A DNA stretch of 64,000 bases from Alphaproteobacteria bacterium (GCA_016794125.1 JAEUKT010000002.1:248001-312000); one strand, 5' to 3'; shown: positions 43,440 to 52,126, numbered from the stretch's first letter. Translations and numbers: made by a program. Notes: a model not told the origin generated them from the sequence alone.

Positions 43440-44252
43440 TTAACCAAGTCGCGGCAGGTTTTGCGGCGCGGATTTCAACATCGGCAGGGAATCCGCTTTT
43501 TCCGCCGCCGCATTGAACACTGCTGCAATCGGCAGCTGCGGCGCGGCTTCGGGGTTGAAACTGTCGCTGAGTGCGCCCCCGCCCGTCTTGACCCAATCCT
43601 TCACCGCACCGAACGCGTTTTGCAGCATACCGGTTTTGGCAAGCCACGCGCCCAACGCGCCGGTCGCAGTACCCGCGAGGAAGGATATGCCCGCGCTTTT
43701 GGCGCGGCTGCGGTCGATGAATTTCACGGCGGCGCGTTTTTCCTTGGGCCCGGTAAAACGCTCGGTCAGGTAATCCTTGCCGTAGTTGTAAATGCCGCTC
43801 GCCGTACCTGTGGCGAGCGCCAGCAGCGCCAGCCCGCCGAAAGTAGAAACGCCGCCGATCATGCCCGCGACCCAGGTGATGGCGATCAGGCGGAATGTGC
43901 CGGAAACGATGCGCCCCGCGATCATATCGGCCGCCTTGCGCCCGACGCTTTTGATCACGTTGCGGAAACGGTTACCCTCCGCCCGCCATGCCTTCAGGAT
44001 ATCGCCAAAGCCCGCGACATCGACGCCTTTTTCAAACAGCTTGGCCTTCAGCGGTCGTTTCTTTGCGTCGGCGGCGGCGGTTTCGGCGGGTGCCGGATTG
44101 TCGTTCGCGGGCGGCGGTGGTGTTTCGGCGGGTGCAGGAACTGAAACGGGCGCGGGTGCGGGCTCGGCGACAGGCACCGCTGCCTCTTCCTTTTTCTCGG
44201 GCGGAGGCGGCGGGGGCGCAGGGTCTTTTTCAGGCGGCTTCACCTCTGCCAT
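43440..44252 (-). CDS. Pro-rich protein with glycine-rich membrane segments
   Basis: A 270-residue protein of unknown family. The first 62 residues are a Pro/Ala/Glu-rich disordered tail with an ANDN motif. A basic stretch follows, then two hydrophobic glycine-rich regions (about 113-155: VAGMIGGVSTFGGLALLALA; about 190-215: FLAGTATGALGAWLAKTG) that look like membrane helices with GxxxG packing. It has a good AAAGGACAAGG ribosome-binding site. A 101-bp AT-rich gap separates it from the nucleotidyltransferase gene. Confidence 0.65.
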   Translation of the reverse strand: MAEVKPPEKDPAPPPPPPEKKEEAAVPVAEPAPAPVSVPAPAETPPPPANDNPAPAETAAADAKKRPLKAKLFEKGVDVAGFGDILKAWRAEGNRFRNVIKSVGRKAADMIAGRIVSGTFRLIAITWVAGMIGGVSTFGGLALLALATGTASGIYNYGKDYLTERFTGPKEKRAAVKFIDRSRAKSAGISFLAGTATGALGAWLAKTGMLQNAFGAVKDWVKTGGGALSDSFNPEAAPQLPIAAVFNAAAEKADSLPMLKSAPQNLPRLG

Positions 44253-44385
44253 GCCTTGTCCTTTTGCCGATTTAATGGAGGTTTATTTATACCGAATATG
44301 AATAACCCTGCCTAGTGGCTTTGATTTTTCCCATATTTGCGATGGCCAAAAAGGGGTAGAATAAAGGATGAGAGGAATGTGAAGC

Positions 44386-45075
44386 ATGACCCGCAAAATT
44401 TTGTTCGCCCTGATTCTCGCTGCCCTGCTGCTGCCCCGTGCTGCCGGCGCGCAAACGCCGTTCCGTTTTGAATCGATCAAGGCCTATAACGACATGCGCG
44501 CCATGGTGGAAAGCCGTTTCAAACTTGGCAGCGACCGCGACGACCTGCGCCGGGTTTTCGTGGAGGAAGGCAAGGCGACACAAGTGATCCGCCCCACCCG
44601 CGACACGACCGAAAAATATATCTACGACATCAACCTGTGCGGCTTTTACATTTTCCGCTGGAACATTTCCGCCGATTACGACGATGACGGCAAGTTGTTG
44701 CAGGCCTATGTGAACGGGCTGCCGGTATTTATGGCCGGTACGCCGCAGCTGGAGCCCAAGGGGCTGGGCGGGAAGACACGTTACGCGTCGGCCGACCGCC
44801 CGCGCCCGCAAGTGACCAAGGGGAAGAAAAAAGTTACGTTCATGCAGCTGGATATCGACGGCGACCCCGCCACCATCGACGACCAGTTCGCCACCGGCCA
44901 CGGCCCCAGCCGCGCCGACCCGTATTTCCTGGATGCGGGCGTGTCATACAAGGATGTGGAGGTATGGCGGTCGATCTATGACGCGGATGACACAGCCACC
45001 ATCGCGGATTACAACAGTTGCAACAAACCGGAAATTCCGCCGGAAATAAAAGACCTGCTTAAACTGCCGCTATGA
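44386..45075 (+). CDS. Hypothetical secreted protein
   Basis: A 229-residue protein with a clear signal peptide (about 1-22: ILFALILAALLLPRAAGAQ). The mature part starts with FRFESIKAYNDMRAMVESRF and contains RPTRDTTEKYIYDINLCGFY and a late YLDAGVSYKDVEVWRSIYD-like acidic stretch. No known domain is recognised. GAGGAA precedes the ATG. Its 3' end overlaps the convergent thiamine kinase gene by 17 nt. Confidence 0.72.
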   Translation: MTRKILFALILAALLLPRAAGAQTPFRFESIKAYNDMRAMVESRFKLGSDRDDLRRVFVEEGKATQVIRPTRDTTEKYIYDINLCGFYIFRWNISADYDDDGKLLQAYVNGLPVFMAGTPQLEPKGLGGKTRYASADRPRPQVTKGKKKVTFMQLDIDGDPATIDDQFATGHGPSRADPYFLDAGVSYKDVEVWRSIYDADDTATIADYNSCNKPEIPPEIKDLLKLPL

Positions 45076-45691
45076 TCATGAACGGCGCGGTGCAGGCAAT
45101 ATCCACCATGCCGCGCCCGCGGTTTGAAATCCCGCGCCCGGACAGCAACGGCAGCGAAACCCCCGCCGCCGCATAATCGCAATCGCCGGAAATATCGGCG
45201 ACCGCCGGTTCCAGCGCCAGCAGCGAAAACACGCCGCTAATATTCACGCGGTGCGCGCCGCCGGCAAAAAACCGCACCGCCGGTTCCAGCTTGTCGTCAT
45301 AAAAAACCGCGCTTGTGAAATTGGCGCGGGTTTTCAGTTCCGCATGTATTTCGCCGAAATTCGCCAGTTCGTGATCGCGCCTGCCGCCCAGAAATCCGAA
45401 CAGGTGCAGTTCGTGCCAATTCCAGTCACGCACACCGTTCAGGCAAAAACGCAAATCCGTTTCATCCTGATTGTCCTTGAACACAACGGGCGTACCGGAG
45501 GAGCCGGAATCGCCGTCGCCCGCCCACAGGACAGGTTTCAGCGCGTATTCGATACCGCCATCGACGGCCACCTGCGCAACCCCCGCAAGGCCAAGGCGCG
45601 CAACATCGCCCGCCAGCAGCGGCGCGGCCATGACAGGCCCCACCAGCACCAGCCGGTCAAAACCCGCGTCATGGGATTGCCAGTCGAACAT
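45059..45691 (-). CDS. Thiamine pyrophosphokinase-like protein
   Basis: A 210-residue protein with the thiamine pyrophosphokinase pattern: AVDGGIEYALKPVLWAGDGD with SG after it, KDNQDETDLRFCLNG and FGFLGGRRDHELANFGEIH, and a late VFSLLALEPAVADISGDCDY with GISN. TPK converts thiamine to its coenzyme form with ATP. The ATG at 45691 overlaps the preceding stop by 1 nt (TAATG); a longer frame to 45796 only runs inside the upstream gene. Some positions deviate from the family, so a changed substrate is possible. Confidence 0.78.
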   Translation of the reverse strand: MFDWQSHDAGFDRLVLVGPVMAAPLLAGDVARLGLAGVAQVAVDGGIEYALKPVLWAGDGDSGSSGTPVVFKDNQDETDLRFCLNGVRDWNWHELHLFGFLGGRRDHELANFGEIHAELKTRANFTSAVFYDDKLEPAVRFFAGGAHRVNISGVFSLLALEPAVADISGDCDYAAAGVSLPLLSGRGISNRGRGMVDIACTAPFMIIAAV

Positions 45692-46029
45692 TACGGCTTC
45701 GGCGCGGAAGGCTTGCGCGGCGGTGCAGATGCCGCCGGTGCCTGCGTGAAGTAATTCAGGATCGACGGCTTGCGCTCCGTCTCCATATCCGGCCACACAT
45801 CATATGATGTGGCATAGCCGGGCAGTTTCTTGACCTGTTCGAGGAACGCATCGGAGCATTCGAGCAGCAGCACGGGCGCGCCCGCGACCGGGTCCTTGAA
45901 ATCATGAAAATGCACCTGCTCGCCCTTGGCCGCCGCAAGCCCTGCGACTGCACGGCCCAGTTTGTCGCGATTGGAAACCACATCGACGATGCTGCCGTAC
46001 ATTTCGGCTTCGATCACATGCACCTTCAT
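45691..46029 (-). CDS. Hypothetical protein coupled to the TPK-like gene
   Basis: A 112-residue soluble protein starting MKVHVIEAEMYGSIVDVVSN with an alternating beta/alpha look, then YATSYDVWPDMETERKPSIL and a short Pro/Ala tail. No family is recognised. It is followed without a gap by the thiamine pyrophosphokinase-like gene, so the two probably work in one step or one complex, but this rests on position only. CAGGAG precedes the ATG. Confidence 0.65.
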   Translation of the reverse strand: MKVHVIEAEMYGSIVDVVSNRDKLGRAVAGLAAAKGEQVHFHDFKDPVAGAPVLLLECSDAFLEQVKKLPGYATSYDVWPDMETERKPSILNYFTQAPAASAPPRKPSAPKP

Positions 46030-46096
46030 GAAAATGCTCCTGGATAAAAATGAATCGGTTGAAGACCGATTTATAGCAGGCAGCAGCGCCAGCTGG

Positions 46097-47656
46097 CTAG
46101 TAGCCTTTCAGCGTGATTTTGAACGTCGTGCCGGCTTCGCGGCCGATCAGGGCGATATCGCCGCCATAGGCCTTGAGCAGCGAGCGGGTGATGACAAGAC
46201 CCAGCCCCGTGCCGCCCTGTTCGCGGCGGGTGGTGAAAAACGGCGTGAACAATTTTGCGGCATTGCCCGCCGAAATGCCCTGCCCGTTGTCGCGCACGGT
46301 CAGTTCCATTTTGTGTTCCCACGATTCCGCCGCGATATAAACCTTGGTCGCGCCGTGCTGCAGGCTGTTTTCGATCAGGTTCACCAGCACGGTTTCAAGG
46401 ATATCGGGGCCGATCGCGGCGAGCCACGGGCCTTCGGGATGCGTGACCGTCACGCGCGGGGCATAGCGTTTTTCCAGCAGTTCCAAAAGCGGCGACATAT
46501 CGGTGAATTCATCGCCTGCCTGCAGCACATCGGCGCGCGCCAGTTCGAGCAGGCGGGAGACGAGGATTTTCAACCGGCCCGTATCCTGCGTAATGTTTTC
46601 CATGAACCGGCGGCGCTGTTCGGGTTCCATGTCGTTCGCATGGTCGTTCAGCAATTCGACCGCGCCCTGTATCGCCGTCAGTGGTGTTTTAAATTCATGC
46701 GCGACATGCATGGCGAAGCTGCGGATATATTCCGAGCGCGCCTCGATGGTGGCGGACATATGCGCGAAGCTGTCGGTCAGCGCCGCCAGCTCGCGGATGG
46801 GCGGCGCGGGCAACACATCCGGCCGCGCCTCGCCCTTTGATACCGCCTGCGCATGGCGCGTCAGGCTGCGGAGCGGCTTGCCGATCAGGGTCGCCAGCAC
46901 CCAGGCGATGCCGCCCGTCATCAGGAGCGCGATCACCGCCGCCAGAAAAACGCTTTCGCGTTCGTCATATAATGTCTTGAGCACGTTGCGCGGCGAGCGC
47001 GACAGGTAGGCAATTCCCAGCACGCGGTCATTAACAACCACCGGCATCGCAACGAACACGCGCGTATCCGTGCCGCGGCTGAGCGATGCCAGCGCGGGGC
47101 GCGGTTCATCGGATATGCGCTGGCGCAGCGCGCTTGTGTAAAGGCCGGTCATGGCGCGCGCGACTTCTTCGGTATGGGCGAGCGACAGGTTCATTTCCCC
47201 CGCCCCCGCCACCACCGTGCCGTCGAAATCCAGCATCCGCATGCTGGCAAGCGTGCTGAATTTCGCTTCCTGCAAAACGGATTCAAGGCGGCGGCCCGCC
47301 GTCAGCGCGGCGGGATCGGGCTTGTGCGCCGGATGTACGGCATCTGGACGCGGCGGCAAAATGGGCGCGGTGCGCAGGTCGATGGTGGGGGGATAGGGCT
47401 TGAACCGCGCATCCAGCACGGGCGGTTTTTCCGTCACGGGGCGGCCGTAATCTTCGGCGACATTCTCGCCGTTCAGCGCGTCTTTATATAGCGCCGACAT
47501 AAACACGCCCTGCGCGATCAGCTCGGCCTCGGTCTGGCGCACCAGTTCGTTTTCAAACAGGCGAAAAAAATAAACGCCCGACAGCGGCAGCAGCAGCACG
47601 ATCAGCAGGATGACGGCGAAAACGGCCTGCAACCCGATGGTGAAGCGTTTTTTCAC
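46097..47656 (-). CDS. Two-component sensor histidine kinase
   Basis: A 519-residue membrane kinase with two membrane segments (about 9-32 and 237-260) around a periplasmic domain, then HAMP (about 258-310), HisKA and HATPase_c. The phospho-accepting histidine is H320 in FAMHVAHEFKTPLTAI. The G-boxes are present in the C-terminus (RDNGQGI, GGTGLGLVITRSLL). It starts with GTG overlapping the regulator's stop by 4 nt. The pair is CreBC/OmpR-like; the signal is unknown. Confidence 0.9.
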   Translation of the reverse strand: MKKRFTIGLQAVFAVILLIVLLLPLSGVYFFRLFENELVRQTEAELIAQGVFMSALYKDALNGENVAEDYGRPVTEKPPVLDARFKPYPPTIDLRTAPILPPRPDAVHPAHKPDPAALTAGRRLESVLQEAKFSTLASMRMLDFDGTVVAGAGEMNLSLAHTEEVARAMTGLYTSALRQRISDEPRPALASLSRGTDTRVFVAMPVVVNDRVLGIAYLSRSPRNVLKTLYDERESVFLAAVIALLMTGGIAWVLATLIGKPLRSLTRHAQAVSKGEARPDVLPAPPIRELAALTDSFAHMSATIEARSEYIRSFAMHVAHEFKTPLTAIQGAVELLNDHANDMEPEQRRRFMENITQDTGRLKILVSRLLELARADVLQAGDEFTDMSPLLELLEKRYAPRVTVTHPEGPWLAAIGPDILETVLVNLIENSLQHGATKVYIAAESWEHKMELTVRDNGQGISAGNAAKLFTPFFTTRREQGGTGLGLVITRSLLKAYGGDIALIGREAGTTFKITLKGY

Positions 47657-48345
47657 GCGCAGGTCCCGAGTTTATAACCGATGCCGTGAACGGTTTCGAT
47701 CACGTCATGGATCTCGTGCAGCGCGAATTTCTGGCGCACGCGGCGGATATGGCTGTCGATGGTGCGGTCGGCGACCGTGATATCGCCATAGGCGCGGTCC
47801 ATCAATTCATCGCGGGTGAAGACGCGGTCATGGCTGCGGAACAATGCCAGCAGCAGCATGAATTCGGTTGCAGTCAGGGCGACCGTTTTGCCGTCGCACA
47901 GCGCCGTATAGCTGGCAGGGTCGATCGTGACCTTGCCATGCGACATTTTTTGCGGTGTATCGGAAACGGGCGAAGACGGCGCGGTGCGGCGTTTCAAAAT
48001 CGCGTTGATGCGCGCGACCAGTTCGCGCGGACTGAACGGTTTCGTCACGTAATCGTCGCCGCCCAGTTCAAGCCCGATGATGCGGTCGATTTCTTCGTCG
48101 CGCGACGACAGGAACAGGATCGGCACATCGCTGGATTTACGAAGGGTGCGGCAGACCTCCAGCCCGTCCAGTTCCGGCATGGAAATATCCAGCACCAGCA
48201 GGTCCGGCATATGCTTCGCCGCCATGTCGAGCGCCTGACGGCCATCGGCCGCCTGCACCACGCCCATGCCCGCCTTTTCCACCGCAAAGGCCACCACCTC
48301 GCGGATATGGGGGTCGTCATCGACGACGAGGATTTGTTTTGCCAT
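47653..48345 (-). CDS. OmpR-family response regulator
   Basis: A 230-residue DNA-binding regulator for the adjoining kinase. The receiver domain (about 1-120) has D9/D10/D11, phospho-acceptor D53 (LVLDISMPELDG) and K102 (YVTKPFSPRE). A winged-helix output domain follows (about 135-228, with DRTIDSHIRRVRQKF). The ATG at 48345 is preferred over an upstream TTG because GAGAG precedes it. The target genes are not evident; the unrelated membrane genes upstream are possible ones. Confidence 0.92.
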   Translation of the reverse strand: MAKQILVVDDDPHIREVVAFAVEKAGMGVVQAADGRQALDMAAKHMPDLLVLDISMPELDGLEVCRTLRKSSDVPILFLSSRDEEIDRIIGLELGGDDYVTKPFSPRELVARINAILKRRTAPSSPVSDTPQKMSHGKVTIDPASYTALCDGKTVALTATEFMLLLALFRSHDRVFTRDELMDRAYGDITVADRTIDSHIRRVRQKFALHEIHDVIETVHGIGYKLGTCA

Positions 48346-48353
48346 TTTTACTC

Positions 48354-48845
48354 TCAAAATTGACTATACAGCTCCCTTTTAGCGGATTCCCGGAACGATG
48401 TCACGGCTGGGGAGACCCAATAGCGGATAATCTGCCAGTGAATGGCGGCGGTGAGCGAGCCGGTAACGCCAAAGAATAAAGAAAACGTGCCGAATTCCCA
48501 CGACATGAATCTTCTATCGAAAATAAATGCAACACCAAGCCCGTTTAACAATGCGAGCAGGAAGCCCATAACAATATACATCCATAAAGACGGTGGACTT
48601 ATTCGCCAGTGTCTCCATATCAGAAACAGACATAATCCGGGCAAAGCCAAGACGTTTCCGACAAGGTCAATGAAAGCAATCAAAGGCAAATCGACATTCT
48701 CGAAATTGAATTGATCCACCACAAGCATGAAAGCCAGCGAAGTAACAAAGCCTGCCAACAGCGATGCCGGTAAAAGTCCGAGAAAGCGAAATATGAAGGA
48801 AACTGTTCTTGAGCAAAAATTCCGCAGTTTGAAGTTCATCACCAT
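48354..48845 (-). CDS. Hypothetical membrane protein (about four TM)
   Basis: A 163-residue hydrophobic protein with about four membrane segments (FLGLLPASLLAGFVTSLAFM and others near 50-70, 90-110 and 125-145). No family is recognised. The ATG at 48845 is 2 nt after the stop of the DUF4173 gene, so the two are likely co-translated. Its A+T content is higher than the genes around it. It ends just before the response-regulator start. Confidence 0.6.
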   Translation of the reverse strand: MVMNFKLRNFCSRTVSFIFRFLGLLPASLLAGFVTSLAFMLVVDQFNFENVDLPLIAFIDLVGNVLALPGLCLFLIWRHWRISPPSLWMYIVMGFLLALLNGLGVAFIFDRRFMSWEFGTFSLFFGVTGSLTAAIHWQIIRYWVSPAVTSFRESAKRELYSQF

Positions 48846-48847
48846 TT

Positions 48848-50293
48848 TCAGTGACCCGCCAGCCTTTCCTTCCGCCACGTCCAGCTGCGCCAGTCTGCCG
48901 TATCGCGCGCAAGGCTGTCTTCCATGTCCTCCAGCATCACACGGGCATAAGCGGGGTTCCAACCATCTTTAAGTTTGGCTAAATACCACCGTAGTGCGGG
49001 AATGGCGTCGGGACCGATTTCACGTATGTAACTGTAATCAAGTGCCACGCCCTTGCCGCCGACTTCGCGGGCATGGCGGACGTTGTATTGCGCGATCATG
49101 CCGCCGAAATCCATGAAGCAGCAGGCATAAAGCAACCCCGCCAGCACCAGTGCGTTTACGTTGATGAGCCACATATTGCTGCGGTTCAGGTATATGCGCG
49201 CCAATATCAGCAGCAGCCCCACCGCCACCAGCCCCATCCAGATCAGCGCCGCCACGCGCAGATATGTGAGCGAATAGGATTCGACGTAGTTCAGCGTGCG
49301 GTCGATGGAGGATACGACAAGGAACACGTTTTGCAGCACCCAGACCGTCACCAGCGCGGTTGCGGCATTCGATCGCAAAGCGGCCTGCGCGTTGTCAAAC
49401 GTCAGCAGCACATAGCCGCCCGCCAGCAACGCGGTCACGATCAGCGGATATGCGCCCGCATGCGCGTATTGCGCGAAATTCATGCCCGCCGGGAAATTCC
49501 CCTGCCCCGTCCACAGAAAGGCAAGGTCAAGCCCGTTCTGGATCGCAAAAATGATATTGAACAGCACCAGCGAAAACACCAGCGACCGGCGGCTGACCCA
49601 TGCGGCCGTGCCGACACCCGCCAGCGACATCGTGACCGGTTTCGACAGCGCAAAGCGCGGGCGCAGCAGCGCCCAGATCACGGCGGCAAAGCCCGCCCAG
49701 AACAACCAGCGCCCGGGCGACAGGAAAATTTCCGCCCAGTATCCCCAGTTGAGCTTCGCCAGCAACTGGCCCAGCACAGGGTTCGCTTCGCTGAACAGGT
49801 AAATGAAAATACCCGCCAGCGTGACGGGGAAAACGGCATAAACAACCCCGCGCCGGATGCCCCCGCGCGGCAGTTTCAGGCGCAAGACAGCTTTTTCCGT
49901 GCGTTTCGCATCGCGCCGCCATTGCGACAGGGTGCGGAGCGCAAGGCGCAGCATATCCTTGCCCAGCAGCACGGCATTCATGGCGTGGTCGCGTTTATGC
50001 AGCACCAGCAGCGTGGCGATGCCGCCCGCGAACAGCCAGAGCGTGAGGCGTTCCGGCGCGTTCATCATGGCGACCGACAGCGCGATCAGCGCGGTTGCGA
50101 TCACCTGCGCGGGTTTATGGCGCACCAGCGCGGGTTGCAGCAGGCAGAGCGTCGAGATCAGCAGGAAGGCGAACAGCCCCGCCGTCCACCCCGCCGCCGC
50201 ATGGCCATAAAAAAACCAGTCGGCAAAGCCGGTCAGCGCAAGGCATGCCCCCAGCTTTGCCGCGATCGTGGGGCGCAGGCTAGCGGCGCGCAT
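48848..50293 (-). CDS. DUF4173 multi-pass membrane protein
   Basis: A 481-residue protein with about ten membrane segments and the DUF4173/DUF4153 pattern: NGLDLAFLWTG, then FPAGMNFAQYAHAGAYPLIV. The C-terminal quarter is soluble, with Trp-rich ALRWYLAKLKDGWNPAYARV. The function of the family is not known. The chosen ATG at 50293 overlaps the small upstream frame by 14 nt, which points to coupled translation. A TTG at 50326 is an alternative. Confidence 0.8.
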   Translation of the reverse strand: MRAASLRPTIAAKLGACLALTGFADWFFYGHAAAGWTAGLFAFLLISTLCLLQPALVRHKPAQVIATALIALSVAMMNAPERLTLWLFAGGIATLLVLHKRDHAMNAVLLGKDMLRLALRTLSQWRRDAKRTEKAVLRLKLPRGGIRRGVVYAVFPVTLAGIFIYLFSEANPVLGQLLAKLNWGYWAEIFLSPGRWLFWAGFAAVIWALLRPRFALSKPVTMSLAGVGTAAWVSRRSLVFSLVLFNIIFAIQNGLDLAFLWTGQGNFPAGMNFAQYAHAGAYPLIVTALLAGGYVLLTFDNAQAALRSNAATALVTVWVLQNVFLVVSSIDRTLNYVESYSLTYLRVAALIWMGLVAVGLLLILARIYLNRSNMWLINVNALVLAGLLYACCFMDFGGMIAQYNVRHAREVGGKGVALDYSYIREIGPDAIPALRWYLAKLKDGWNPAYARVMLEDMEDSLARDTADWRSWTWRKERLAGH

Positions 50294-50459
50294 GGTCGCG
50301 CCCGTCGCCGCCGGCGCAGGAGGCAAGCCATGCCTGCGCCGCGACGGCGTAGAGGAAATCGTGGAACTGTTCTTCCCGTTTGCGCCGGAAAAACTCTGCG
50401 GCGGGAGGGATGAGGAGCGAGAGGAGCGGCAAAGCCGCCGATGCGATAAGTGTTTTCAT
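50280..50459 (-). CDS. Small membrane leader-like protein before DUF4173
   Basis: A 59-residue frame starting MKTLIASAALPLLSLLIPPA, with one hydrophobic segment and then a basic RRKREEQFHDFLYAVAAQAW stretch. Its stop overlaps the DUF4173 start by 14 nt. It could be a real small membrane protein or a coupling leader. GCAGGATGGG lies before the ATG. An in-frame ATG at 50468 is also possible. Confidence 0.5.
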   Translation of the reverse strand: MKTLIASAALPLLSLLIPPAAEFFRRKREEQFHDFLYAVAAQAWLASCAGGDGRDHARR

Positions 50460-50556
50460 GCTACCCATCCTGCACCCCGGATGTGCAAGGGTGATGGCGA
50501 TGCTGTGACATTATAAAGGCGTTTTTGTGCAAATTTCGTGCAGGCGCAAAAAAAGA

Positions 50557-50584
50557 CGCGCATTCAATGGGGTATGAATGCGCG
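50557..50584 (-). terminator. Rho-independent terminator after the 49-aa gene
   Basis: A 10-bp stem (CGCGCATTCA at 50557-50566 with TGAATGCGCG at 50575-50584) and an 8-nt loop. On the minus strand it is followed by TCTTTTTTTGCG (50545-50556). It lies 37 nt beyond the stop of the small gene at 50621. Confidence 0.88.
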
Positions 50585-50620
50585 CCGTTCGGGCAGGGTC
50601 ATGTGTGTGGAGGAGGTATC

Positions 50621-50770
50621 CTATCTGCGCCAGTCGGCCCAGATGTTGTCAAATTTGCGGTCATTTTCCCGTGCGGCCTTCGCCGTGCAGTTGCAGACAT
50701 TGCTGCCGTAATTGTCGGATGCCGCCATCATCAGCTCGTAAAGCGTGCCGGTCGGGATGGCGGTTGCCAT
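50621..50770 (-). CDS. Small two-cysteine protein (49 aa)
   Basis: A 49-residue frame with a perfect AGGAGG 5 nt before the ATG and a strong terminator after it. The sequence starts MATAIPTGTLYELMMAASDN and contains NVCNCTAKAARENDRKF, so there is a CxC pair. No family is recognised. It lies 9 nt downstream of the PilZ gene on the same strand and probably shares its transcript. Confidence 0.72.
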   Translation of the reverse strand: MATAIPTGTLYELMMAASDNYGSNVCNCTAKAARENDRKFDNIWADWRR

Positions 50771-50779
50771 GATATCCTC

Positions 50780-51226
50780 CTATGCTTGCAATGTTTGCGA
50801 TTCCATGAATTTTTGCGCGTTGAAGCTGTCGATCACGCGGTCAAACTTGCGCGCCATGTCCTTGGACAGGGGCGACAGCTGGGCGACCGTGCGCTCGCCG
50901 TCGTTGCGCAGGATTTCCGCCTCGACCGGGATGTCGATCGAGCCCTGCAGCAGGCTGAAGCGCAGCGTCATTTTTTCGACCTTGCCGGGCACCATTTCCG
51001 GTACGGCGGCCTGTTCGTAATAAACGCGGCCGACATTCCATTTGTGGTCGGGGGTGTCAAACGCGATGCCGTTGCGGCTCCAGTCATGCACCTTGTATCC
51101 GCGGCGGCCGATCATGACCTGCACCTGCATGCCGTCATGGCGCGGCGCGCGGCGTGAATCGACGTTGATGTTGGCGTTGGCGGCGGGATTGAACAGGCCG
51201 AGGCTGCTGATGATGTTGTCGAACAT
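50780..51226 (-). CDS. PilZ-domain protein
   Basis: A 148-residue soluble protein with the PilZ c-di-GMP-binding motifs: RRAPR (R-x3-R, near residues 25-29) and DWSRNGIAF (D-x-S-x2-G, near 49-57). The rest is a plausible beta-barrel plus a helical tail (LSKDMARKFDRVIDSFNAQK). It would be a c-di-GMP effector; its output is unknown. The ATG at 51226 has AAGGAG 9 nt upstream; an ATG at 51244 would place that sequence inside the gene. Confidence 0.82.
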   Translation of the reverse strand: MFDNIISSLGLFNPAANANINVDSRRAPRHDGMQVQVMIGRRGYKVHDWSRNGIAFDTPDHKWNVGRVYYEQAAVPEMVPGKVEKMTLRFSLLQGSIDIPVEAEILRNDGERTVAQLSPLSKDMARKFDRVIDSFNAQKFMESQTLQA

Positions 51227-51263
51227 GTTATAAATCTCCTTCATCTTTTTTCTCTTTTATTTG

Positions 51264-52020
51264 TCAGGCGTTCGCGCCGCCATCCACATTCAGCGTCGTG
51301 CCGGTGATGTAGCCTGCTTCCGGCGAGGCGAGGAAGGCGACGGCAGCCGCGATTTCCTCCACCTTGCCGTAGCGTTTCAGGGGCAGGCCGGATTTCAGCA
51401 TATTGGCCATGTCGGTGTTGTCGGGGTTCATGTCGGTATCAATCGGACCCGGCTGTACGGTGTTGACGGTCACGCCACGCGCGCCGAAATCATGCGCCCA
51501 GCCGCGCGAATATCCCGCCACCGCCGCCTTCGTCGCCGCATAGCCGGACGCGCCCGCAAACATCGCGCGGTCGCCCATGATGGAGCCGATGGTGATGATG
51601 CGGCCATTGTCGTTGATGACTTTTGCGGCGGCATCGACGGCAGCCGCCACGCCATGCACGTTCACGGCGAACTGGCGGTCGAGGTTGGCGGCAATTTCGG
51701 CTTCGGTGCCATTCGCGCCCAGCACAGCGACACCCGCGTTGTTCACAAGGATGTCGAGACGGCCAAATTGTTTCGCGGTTTGCGCAACCGCTGCGGCAAC
51801 GGCCTTGCGGTCGGCGGAATCGGCCTGGATGGCGACGGCCTCGCCGCCTTGCGCTTTAATTTCCTTCACAACCGCTTCGGCCTTGTCCTTGCCGTTCACA
51901 TAGGTGATGGCGACTTTTGCGCCGTCGGCAGCCAGACGTTTTTGCAATCGCAGCGCCGATGCCGCGCGAGCCACCGGTGACGAGTGCCGCTTTGCCGGAG
52001 AGTTTGTTTTCGTTTTTCAT
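51264..52020 (-). pseudogene. SDR oxidoreductase with frameshift (FabG-like)
   Basis: Two frames together encode a complete 251-residue SDR. The first starts at ATG 52020 (MKNENKLSGKAALVTGGSRG, then IGAAIAK) and carries the NAD loop. The second continues RLAADGAKVAITYVNG to GYITGTTLNVDGGANA with NNAG and the YAATK motif. They are out of phase by one base at an A5 run (T5 on the plus strand at 51939-51943); four A would restore the frame. This is either a recent pseudogene or a sequencing error. AAGGAAG precedes the start. It is divergent from a TetR gene. Confidence 0.87.
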
Positions 52021-52072
52021 GATGGTCTTCCTTTGTGTGTGTATGTGTTGAATTTCGGGGGCACATTTATTT

Positions 52073-52090
52073 CTGTACCAATAAGTACAG
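52073..52090. promoter_or_regulatory. TetR-type operator (perfect palindrome)
   Basis: CTGTAC-CAATAA-GTACAG is an 18-bp inverted repeat with 6-bp arms, 53 nt upstream of the SDR start, in the gap shared with the divergent TetR gene. It is the best candidate operator for that regulator. Confidence 0.65.
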
Positions 52091-52126
52091 TATGCGCAGA
52101 GGAATCGGCCCGGGTCAACGGAAATA

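Noticed and set aside
49073..50413. A 446-codon plus-strand frame opposite the DUF4173 gene
   Set aside because: Gln/Arg/His-rich antisense artefact of a multi-pass membrane protein gene.
50525..51157. A 210-codon plus-strand frame opposite the PilZ gene
   Set aside because: It opposes the PilZ gene and the 49-aa gene, and crosses the terminator at 50557-50584.
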